Origin: JASSUD01 sp031963225
Lineage (GTDB): Bacteria > Pseudomonadota > Gammaproteobacteria > Burkholderiales > Burkholderiaceae
NCBI GenBank assembly: GCA_031963225.1
Contig: JASSUD010000035.1
Span: 1-28,182 of the forward strand
DNA length: 28,182 bases
Reading direction: 5' to 3'
The translations under genes and the position numbers were made by a program. Shown one piece after another: positions 7,573 to 14,664 of the stretch (within the stretch, counting starts at the first letter, position 1; every line of letters begins with the position of its first letter). The notes under the pieces were generated by a model that had not been told where the DNA came from, ran no database searches, and saw only the letters and a program-made list of their open reading frames with translations.

Positions 7573-10500
7573 AAAAGGGTACAACTCCGGCCACAGAGCA
7601 ATCTGTGCTTCCGCCCAGACAGATCCAAAGGCCTTAGTCAGCATGGTGCGTTGTTCAGATGTCAGAGAAACAGGCTGTCCCAGCCCAGCTTCCGTATAAA
7701 AATGCAATCTATTATCTTGAATATAGAGCGGGGCAATCTGTCTACAACTCCGTGGAAACAAGACTCTGGCATAGAGGATTCGGACCTGATCCAATGCTAA
7801 GCTTGGGAGCAGCGTGTAAAGTTGATCAAGATGCCAGCCTAATGCCCTGGCGGCTGCAGAACTAACTGTATTGTTTTCATCCTGTATAGCAGAGATCAAG
7901 GCCGAGACGGCATCGGCCGGGAGCGTTTTCTGTTCGCCTAATGCATCGGCCGCCACAGATCTGACCCCTCTATCTTCATCCTGTAGCGCGTTGGTCAAAG
8001 CAGAAATGGCGGCTTCTGGCCGCGTTTTCTCCTTACCCAATGCCTGGGCCGCCCAAGATCTAACGTTCGGACCTTCATCCTGTAGCGCATTGGTCAAAGC
8101 GGAAATAGCATCTTCTGGCAGCATTTCCTGCTCACCTAATGCCCTGGCTACCGCAGATCTGACGTCCGAATTTTCATCCTGTAGCGCGTTGGTCAAAGCG
8201 GAAATGGCGGCCTCTGGCAGCGTTTTCTGCTGAGCTAATGCCTGAGCCACCGCAGATCTGACGTCCGGCTCTTCATCCTGTAGCGCATTGATCAAAGCGG
8301 AAACAGTGGCTTCTGGCAGCGTTTGCTGCTCACCTACTGCCCAGGCTACCGCAGATCTGACGTCCGGCTCTTCATCCTGTAGCGCCTTGGTCAGAGCGGA
8401 AACAGTGGCTTCTGGCAGCGTTTTCTGCTCACCTAATGCCCAGGCTACCGCAGATCTGACGTCCGGCTCTTCATCCTGTAGCGCGTTGGTCAAAGCGGAA
8501 ATGGCATCTTCTGGCCGCGTTTCTTGCTCACGCAATGCCCGAGCCACCGCATACCTGACGTCCGGATCTTCATCCTGTAGCGCGTTGGTCAAAGCGGAAA
8601 TGGCGGCTTCTGGCAGCATTTCCTGCTCACCTAATGCCCTGGCTACCGCAGATCTGACGACCGGGTTTTCATCCTGTAGCGGGTTGGTCAAAGCGGCAAT
8701 GGCGGCTTCTGGCAACGTTTTCTGTTTACCTAATGTCCAGGCCACCGCAGATCTGACGTCCGGATTTTCATCCTGTAGCGCGTTGGTCAAAGCGGAAATG
8801 GCGGCTTCTGGTAGCGCTTTCTGCTGACCTAATGCCTGGGCCGCCGCAGATCTGACGACCGCGTCTTCATCCTGTAGCGCATTGGTCAAAGTGGCAATAG
8901 AGCCTTCTGGCAGCGCTTTCTGCTTACCTAATGCTCGGGCCACCGCAGATCTGACGTCCGGCTCTTCATCCTGTAACGCGTCGGTCAAAGCGGAAATGGT
9001 GGCTCCTGGTAGCGCTTTCTGCTTATCTAATGCCTGGGCCGCCCCAGACCTGACTTTTTTGTCTTCATCCTGTAGCGCATTGGTCAAAGCGGTAATAGCA
9101 GCTTCTGGCAACGTTTCCTGCTCACCTAATGCCTCGGTCACCTTAGACCTGACTTTTTTGTCTTCATCCTGTAGCGCGTTGGTCAAAGCAGAAATGGCGG
9201 CTTCTGGCACCGTTTTATGCTCCCGTAATGCCTGGGCCGCCGCAGATCTGACAAACCTGTCTTCATCCTGTAGCGCGTTGGTCAAAGCGGAAATAGCGGC
9301 CTTTGGCTGAGTTTTCTGGACCTCTATTATCCAAGCAGCTGTAGATCTAATCTGCTCGCTATCATCCTTTAGTGCATTGTTCAAGGCAGAAATAGCGGCC
9401 TCTGGCAGCGTTTTTTGGGTAACTAATGCAATAGCAGCTGCATCCCTGGTAGATCTGCTGCCATCCTGTAACACGCCGATCAAAGCGAGAATTGCGCCCT
9501 CAGATAAAGTTAAGCGTGCGCCTAAAGTTGAAATTATTCTCTCTTCCTTACCTTTAAGCTGATCCAGGCATGTGAGCAACAAATGCTCCGGAAAAGCATT
9601 CTGGCGGCCTAATTCGCTAACGCCAGACCCGCTAAATTTCAACTCAAAGAGCATCCACTGCATTAACTCTCTTTCCAGCTTCTTGACCGTTTTTTTATCC
9701 AATAGTATGCGCGCCTCGTTCAAACACCCCATTATCACTTGCTGATGACGAACACCGATCAGGTCATGCGGTGCTTCTTCTAGCAAAGTAAAAAAACGCT
9801 CTAGCGCAGTGCTTCTCAGCAACCCTGCCACCAGCCACCAGACAATCTCATATCGGGGGTCATATTTATGCGCAGCGATAAACGCTTGTAGTTGCTCTTG
9901 ACTAAGCACTAAACCAGACATTCCAGCGGCTTCTGAATACGCTTGAAGATGCCGCACAATGAACTTAGCCGCAAAAAACTCCTGAAAAGTTAAATGCAGA
10001 AAATGATAGCGTTTCTCGGCTTCAGGCAGTTCTGCATCAGCTGTTTGTAAATAGGAGGTCTTTTCCAGATTAGTGGTAAAGTTGATAGAGAGTACTCCCC
10101 CTGTCTGAGCGCTCTTATTCAATTCTTGCCTGAGATCATCCAGCTCTTGCCTGCTGAATTCCATCAGCCCTTCCTCTAATCCTTTAAACGCTAAATAACC
10201 GAGATAATGGATCTCGGCTGCCATCAGTTCCTCCAGCTCTGCTTCTGACAAACTATCAATGACAACAGTTCCTAATACTTTCCCCCCCTCTTCTTTGTCC
10301 AAACGTATACTATCTTTGCGCCATAATTTATCGACCATCGCTTCATAGAGCATCGATATCGCCACCGCTTGATTTTTGGGAAGTCTGTCCCAGCTATAGC
10401 ACAGCGCATCCAACTGAATGGGAATATTGACTAAGCTTTGAACTATAGGAGTGTGATGGATAAAGTGCAAAATCGCAGCTTGGGTCGATGGAGGCGCAAA

Positions 10501-12900
10501 TTTTTCAATATAGGTTTGGACATTCTCTGGACTAAACCCAATAGTTTCTAACTCTAAATCCAGATGACCAAGTATATTAGTGCCTACACCAGCTGGTCGA
10601 GAGGTAATCACTATATGCTTTTGCTTAAGCAGCTCCTCTAAAAATCCCTTGAACAGACTACGATCATCTGCTAATTCACTTATCACCTCATCCAAGCCAT
10701 CTAAGATAAAAAGCGTCTTGTCTCGATGATCGTAAAAAGTTTTAGCTAACGCTTCCGCTCGGCTTCTCTCATGGCTTCTAAAGTATTGGTTACAGAGCAA
10801 GTCTTCAAAGCGTTGCAAAGAAGAAGTTTTGAGTTGCCGTAATGGCACCCACAAGATACAGTCAAACTGATCTTGCCAAAGTTTATTGTGGTGATATTCA
10901 TAAACCAGTTTTTTGCATAAAGTCGTCTTGCCAATGCCTGCTCGTCCCTGAATTAAAATCCGCTTGGGGATAGCCTCTAACCCATTGCGCAGCTTCTGCT
11001 TCTTAAAAAGCTGGTCTAACGGAATCAATTTATTGAGATTCGTCGCCTCAAGCTGCTCACCACTGGGTAGGCGCTTAAACGTTTTTGCTTGCTTTTCCAG
11101 CTTTTCCCTATCTTTTTTGCATTTCGCCTGACTTTCCACAATAGCCAGATTGACGTAACACGCCTCTAGCGGGGCTTTCTCTCCTGACACTCGCTGAATT
11201 GATAAATCGGGTCCCTCGTAATGCCGACGCAGCGCTTCACGTAGCTCAATTGACGAGAAATGAGGAGGAAGCAGTCTTTGTAAGACTTCGGCGTTCTGCA
11301 TGCAGAGCGGAAATAAATTCTGCAATTGATCTAATAGCTGCACAGCGGCTTGCTGCCAGCCAGAATCGCAAAACTGCTGCGCTGCCGAGAAGAGCTTTTT
11401 ATGCAGCTCTTTTTCTACGTCGCCGAAGATATGGTCTATGAGCCTGACCAACTCAGGTCCACGCCCGCCAAGTGTAGATGTGGATGGCTCATTCTTTAAC
11501 CAGGATAAAAGATTGCTATACCCCTGCCAAAACTTATCCAGAAACGTCTGAGCTTCCTCGTTGCCAACTAGTAATCGCTCAATGAGTTTAAACAGTACCC
11601 CATGCTGACTTTGATTGGGGTAGATTTCTTGCCCTGCTTTAGCTTGCCTCTCCAAGCGAGGGATATCTTCCATCCGAACCGTTGTGGCAGGAATAAAGCT
11701 CGCCAAGTATTGTTCATAGCTATTCGGCGTTAACGGCACGGGAATAATGCCGTGTTGGTCTCCTCGCTTTCCTGCACGGATTTGCAAAAAGGCAATTTCT
11801 ATGAGCACATGATGGAAATCTTTTTCTTGGGAGAATGCTTTGACAACCTCACGAATGGCTGAGGTGCTCTTCCGCTCGAGGTCTTGTTCATAAGCTTTTT
11901 GAAGAGCCTGATAGAAATCTTCATAGCGCGACCATCCTTTCAAGTAGTTACCTAATACCTCAGAGCAACACACCACCACCTTATCGACTGGTTCCACATC
12001 GTTGCTTAACGGATCCGGCAGCAAACAGAGCCGACTGGTTAAGATGTCTGCCAGTTGGACGTCCTGCTTCCAGGTTTTCCGCACACTAGAGTATGGTTGC
12101 CCCAGGGGAGTTTGATCCGAATACAGATTAAGCACTTGGATTTGTTTTAACTTTTTGATTAAGTAATGGGAGATCTCCGCCTCGGCCTGTCCCTGAGCAG
12201 AATTGTCGTGCGCATAGACGAGAAACAGGCTGGGGATACCGGAGACTTCCAAGGTTCCTAATGTTGAGAACATCTTCTCAAACAGATAATCCACCAGCTC
12301 GCCTTTTGTTTGGATAGAGGGAGTAACCGATCGCTGCGGTAAAGCGCTTGAGGCAGGCTGAGGTGCCTGGGTTAAAGGCGACGCACTGCTTGTATATGGC
12401 GACACAGTAGGAGCGCGGGGAGCATGATGTGGTAATGAGCTAGGATCTAGCTTTTGGATTTTCTGTTTAAGAAGACGTGTTTCTTCTTCTACTCCTCCCC
12501 GAGCTAAGAGAGTTAAGTAGCCTCGATATATCTCAAGAAGCTTCTCTTTCTTTTGCGGATCATGAGGATCTCGCTGTTGTTCTGCTTCGGCCTTTTGTAT
12601 TGCGCTGTCATACAGTCTTTTAATCGGATCTGAACTTTGTCTCTGAAGGTTATCCGCATCTAAAAAAGCGGCTTGCGCCAAATACGTTTGAAGCAAAGAG
12701 TCTTCTTTTGCCTGCTGCAAAGAGGGATCTTGTTTTTCAGCTTCCCCCGTGTTGATAGTGGCGCCAGCCGCTTTTTCATCCTTTACTGGGTTTTCATTTT
12801 CACTTTGCCCGCGTGCCCGTTGGAGATAATCTGAGGCAGTGAGCTCAGGAGAAATCCGATTGGCCCCAACACTGAGTCGATTGGATACATTACCCCACAT
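7570..12900 (-). CDS. Gene A: TIR/SEFIR-like, NACHT NTPase and HEAT-repeat protein
   Basis: The start is set at ATG 12900, which has GGAGG six bases upstream and gives 1776 residues; an ATG at 12963 in the same frame overlaps the preceding gene and lacks this site. Domains: a charged helical N-terminus (1-150) and a proline-rich linker; a TIR/SEFIR-like domain at about 222-400 (SLFLVYAHDN, NLYSDQTPLGQ, VVVCCSEVLGNYLK, candidate catalytic Glu368 in IEIAFLQ); a linker with SIQRVSGE and CYVNLAIVES; a NACHT from about 640 with Walker A GRAGIGKTT (652) and Walker B FILDGLDEV (730), sensor VITSRP and later HLTFQEFFAAK; then 17 HEAT-like repeats (1132-1692) and a C-terminal cap. TIR domains often cleave or process NAD, and STAND NTPases switch by oligomerising (family knowledge). 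Role as a sensor with a TIR effector is inference. The C-terminus ends in an IS-like end and differs there from gene C. Confidence 0.85.
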   Translation of the reverse strand: MWGNVSNRLSVGANRISPELTASDYLQRARGQSENENPVKDEKAAGATINTGEAEKQDPSLQQAKEDSLLQTYLAQAAFLDADNLQRQSSDPIKRLYDSAIQKAEAEQQRDPHDPQKKEKLLEIYRGYLTLLARGGVEEETRLLKQKIQKLDPSSLPHHAPRAPTVSPYTSSASPLTQAPQPASSALPQRSVTPSIQTKGELVDYLFEKMFSTLGTLEVSGIPSLFLVYAHDNSAQGQAEAEISHYLIKKLKQIQVLNLYSDQTPLGQPYSSVRKTWKQDVQLADILTSRLCLLPDPLSNDVEPVDKVVVCCSEVLGNYLKGWSRYEDFYQALQKAYEQDLERKSTSAIREVVKAFSQEKDFHHVLIEIAFLQIRAGKRGDQHGIIPVPLTPNSYEQYLASFIPATTVRMEDIPRLERQAKAGQEIYPNQSQHGVLFKLIERLLVGNEEAQTFLDKFWQGYSNLLSWLKNEPSTSTLGGRGPELVRLIDHIFGDVEKELHKKLFSAAQQFCDSGWQQAAVQLLDQLQNLFPLCMQNAEVLQRLLPPHFSSIELREALRRHYEGPDLSIQRVSGEKAPLEACYVNLAIVESQAKCKKDREKLEKQAKTFKRLPSGEQLEATNLNKLIPLDQLFKKQKLRNGLEAIPKRILIQGRAGIGKTTLCKKLVYEYHHNKLWQDQFDCILWVPLRQLKTSSLQRFEDLLCNQYFRSHERSRAEALAKTFYDHRDKTLFILDGLDEVISELADDRSLFKGFLEELLKQKHIVITSRPAGVGTNILGHLDLELETIGFSPENVQTYIEKFAPPSTQAAILHFIHHTPIVQSLVNIPIQLDALCYSWDRLPKNQAVAISMLYEAMVDKLWRKDSIRLDKEEGGKVLGTVVIDSLSEAELEELMAAEIHYLGYLAFKGLEEGLMEFSRQELDDLRQELNKSAQTGGVLSINFTTNLEKTSYLQTADAELPEAEKRYHFLHLTFQEFFAAKFIVRHLQAYSEAAGMSGLVLSQEQLQAFIAAHKYDPRYEIVWWLVAGLLRSTALERFFTLLEEAPHDLIGVRHQQVIMGCLNEARILLDKKTVKKLERELMQWMLFELKFSGSGVSELGRQNAFPEHLLLTCLDQLKGKEERIISTLGARLTLSEGAILALIGVLQDGSRSTRDAAAIALVTQKTLPEAAISALNNALKDDSEQIRSTAAWIIEVQKTQPKAAISALTNALQDEDRFVRSAAAQALREHKTVPEAAISALTNALQDEDKKVRSKVTEALGEQETLPEAAITALTNALQDEDKKVRSGAAQALDKQKALPGATISALTDALQDEEPDVRSAVARALGKQKALPEGSIATLTNALQDEDAVVRSAAAQALGQQKALPEAAISALTNALQDENPDVRSAVAWTLGKQKTLPEAAIAALTNPLQDENPVVRSAVARALGEQEMLPEAAISALTNALQDEDPDVRYAVARALREQETRPEDAISALTNALQDEEPDVRSAVAWALGEQKTLPEATVSALTKALQDEEPDVRSAVAWAVGEQQTLPEATVSALINALQDEEPDVRSAVAQALAQQKTLPEAAISALTNALQDENSDVRSAVARALGEQEMLPEDAISALTNALQDEGPNVRSWAAQALGKEKTRPEAAISALTNALQDEDRGVRSVAADALGEQKTLPADAVSALISAIQDENNTVSSAAARALGWHLDQLYTLLPSLALDQVRILYARVLFPRSCRQIAPLYIQDNRLHFYTEAGLGQPVSLTSEQRTMLTKAFGSVWAEAQIALWPELYPF
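7825..9507 (-). repeat. Seventeen 99-bp HEAT-like repeats of gene A
   Basis: Seventeen units of exactly 33 residues, typified by LPEAAISALTNALQDE, a variable stretch, VRSAVA and ALGEQKT. Several neighbouring units (around 8160-8560) are nearly identical at DNA level. The first two units are most diverged. Confidence 0.92.
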
Positions 12901-12913
12901 TTTTTCCTCCGCC

Positions 12914-13333
12914 TTAGGAAATTTTTTTATATTCCAATAACCCATTCTCAGAGCATCCCACATCCAGATGCTGCCCCGTCTTTTGCTGACGGGCCTGATC
13001 CAAATAGCTTTGCGCTGCTAATACCTGCGCTTGGTGGCTTTTCCAGGCTTGGGAAATAGGATTATCAAACTGCGCTTCAGCCTCATTCTTAAACGGCCCT
13101 TGATACAGGCTGGTGCGCGCCTCAACTGGCGATCCTAATCGATACCTGTAAACATCAGGACGTACCTGCCAGGACGGGAGATACACTGCTTGCCTCACTT
13201 GCCCCTTTTTCTCCGTCTCCACCCTGCCCCCAGGTTTGGCAAAAAATCCTCGGACGCTCCAGCGCTCCTTTGACGCCTGTCCCTGCTCTCCCACTTTGCG
13301 CTGAGTCAAGCGGGTATTCGCTTCGCCCGTCAT
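12914..13333 (-). CDS. Hypothetical protein directly upstream of gene A
   Basis: About 139 residues from ATG 13333; in-frame GTG or TTG codons at 13348 and 13351 are alternatives, the GTG having AGGA close upstream. I do not recognise the protein. It is hydrophilic, with a basic N-terminal half (QRKVGEQGQASKERWSVRGF), a motif VYRYRLGSPVEARTSLYQG, and a helical C-terminal part (AWKSHQAQVLAAQSYLDQAR). No signal peptide or membrane segment is visible. It ends 13 bp before the start of gene A, on the same strand, so the two are probably co-transcribed and it may be a partner of gene A (inference). It could also be the remainder of a longer gene. No equivalent is seen in front of B or C. Confidence 0.5.
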   Translation of the reverse strand: MTGEANTRLTQRKVGEQGQASKERWSVRGFFAKPGGRVETEKKGQVRQAVYLPSWQVRPDVYRYRLGSPVEARTSLYQGPFKNEAEAQFDNPISQAWKSHQAQVLAAQSYLDQARQQKTGQHLDVGCSENGLLEYKKIS

Positions 13334-13347
13334 TAAGGCAAATATCA

Positions 13348-13368
13348 CCAATTCCTGAGAAGAATTGG
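13348..13368. repeat. 7-bp inverted repeat at the start of the hypothetical gene
   Basis: CCAATTC (13348-13354) and GAATTGG (13362-13368) are exact reverse complements with a 7-nt spacer. It overlaps the alternative GTG/TTG starts, so it could be an operator or a 5' leader hairpin. Confidence 0.4.
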
Positions 13369-13606
13369 ACCTAAGCCTTAAACATAGGTACCAGTGTGAG
13401 CCGAAACTAGCTCCAATTTAAACAAACCGGTCACTGTGAAGCAGCCGAACACCAGTTTTCTCCTTCTAGCGTCATCACGATAATTGACGCCCGAGGTCTG
13501 TTTATTACTGAAGACCGAAATCTTTGCATATCAGGTAATGCACTGTATTGATGAGGTGATGCAAATATAGAAATATTGCGCGTTGAAGAACTCCCGCAAT
13601 TTTGAG

Positions 13607-13666
13607 TGGACTGACGTCTAGTAGCCGAGACCTATTGCTATACCCTGGCTACCTGATGTCAGTCCA
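13607..13666. repeat. Long two-part hairpin
   Basis: TGGACTGACGTC (13607-13618) pairs with GATGTCAGTCCA (13655-13666) with one G-T wobble. Inside it GTAGCC (13621-13626) pairs with GGCTAC (13647-13652). The total is about 18 pairs in 60 nt. It lies in the 13369-13690 spacer, which contains no recognisable gene, just before the IS relic. It could be a structured RNA, a terminator or a palindromic element. Confidence 0.55.
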
Positions 13667-13691
13667 AAATGAGCTTTCTTCTTTTCCCAGC

Positions 13692-14061
13692 TGACCCTCT
13701 CCCAAAAAATCGGACCGTTTAAAAGTAGAAAAAAATGGCACAATTTTTCATAAGAAAAAGGAGGGTGCGCCATGAAGAAATCGAGGTATACGGAAGAATA
13801 TCTAGTAAACCACTACGGGGTAAGCCAGCGCCAAGCGTGTGGGGCCATTAAATTGCCCGTTCGGTCTACTATTATGCCTCTGAGGCAAAGAATAGCACCG
13901 CATTGGTCATGCGTATAAAAGAAATTACGACCACCCGTGTGCATTATGGCTATCGACGTGTTCAGGTGCTTTTACGGCAGCCAAAGCAGCGAGCAGGAAA
14001 GATAAATGAAATCTGGAGCATGGATTTTGTCGCCGATGCATTATTTGACGCTAGCTGTTAA
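13692..14061 (+). pseudogene. IS3-family (IS407-like) transposase relic with two internal deletions
   Basis: The left end TGACCCTCTCCCAAAAAA..CGGAC (13692-13715) has the look of an IS3-family terminus. An ATG at 13772 after AAGGAGGG starts MKKSRYTEE, the usual OrfA beginning. It jumps in frame to OrfB-like sequence (YLVNHYGVSQRQACGAIKLP), then shifts frame near 13858 to continue as SVYYYASEAKNS and VHYGYRRVQVLLR. It jumps again to QPKQRAGKINEIWSMDFVAD, the start of the catalytic core, and stops at 14061. Most of OrfA, the middle of OrfB and the DDE domain are missing, so it cannot be active alone. Family assignment is from remembered motifs. Confidence 0.75.
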
Positions 14062-14090
14062 AAGAAATATTTTCTACTGTATTTTGCCCC

Positions 14091-14450
14091 TGTCCCGTCC
14101 TAAAATAGATTGACAATTTGTGATGCGGTCAGTCATCGAGCAGAGTAAGCACCAAACTTAAGTTGAAAATGCCCCAGATGAATGTGAGGCATGTCTAATT
14201 ACTATGCTCCTTTTAGAGTGTAGCTAAATTACATCAATGACAATTTTGTTTACGATGGAATAAGGCTTTGCAGCCTGGGTTTTCAATTGTGCGAATTCAG
14301 AATTCGGACGAAAACATACGATAGCTGCGCCGCACAACCATAATAATCAACGGCTTGCACCATTTCATTTTCGACTCTAGTTGATGCGAAGCAGAGTTTA
14401 TACCGAGTCTCACGTAGCGAGGCTGATCGGGGCGCTGGCGTGATATTTTT
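14091..14450. other. Unassigned spacer, probably decayed mobile-element DNA
   Basis: The stretch begins TGTCCCGTCCTAAAATAG..TTGACA, which resembles an IS end from memory. A short broken frame from about 14191 reads MSNYYAPFRV, a stop, then LNYINDNFVYDGIRLCSLGF, without a match I can name. No intact gene is seen. Confidence 0.3.
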
Positions 14451-14475
14451 TCCATTTATTAGCCATAAAGGCTAA

Positions 14476-14664
14476 CTAATTACGAAATAGGCCAACTTTT
14501 TTGGTTGGAGAAAGAGGAATGCCTAGAGTCTGTTGCGTTTGTTGAATCGCTTGCTTGAATACCACTTCGTTGTACACATGGTTAAATGGAATGCCTAACC
14601 CATTAATCGCAGAGCGGCTCACATCCTTGTCCTCCTCTTTCGCCAACGCGCTCAAGGTCTGGAG
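14476..14664 (-). pseudogene. Out-of-frame HEAT-like remnant after gene B
   Basis: In a different minus-strand frame overlapping the end of gene B, about 60 codons read ALAKEEDKDVSRSAINGLG and later VYNEVVFKQAIQQTQQT up to a TAG at 14476-14478. The first part has HEAT-like spacing (L..LAK.EDKDV..SAI.GLG). It may be what remains of a repeat region lost from B by an indel, or a fragment of another gene. Confidence 0.35.

Noticed and set aside
12901..12963. Upstream ATG at 12963 as the start of gene A
   Set aside because: It overlaps the previous gene and lacks a ribosome site; ATG 12900 has GGAGG at good distance.
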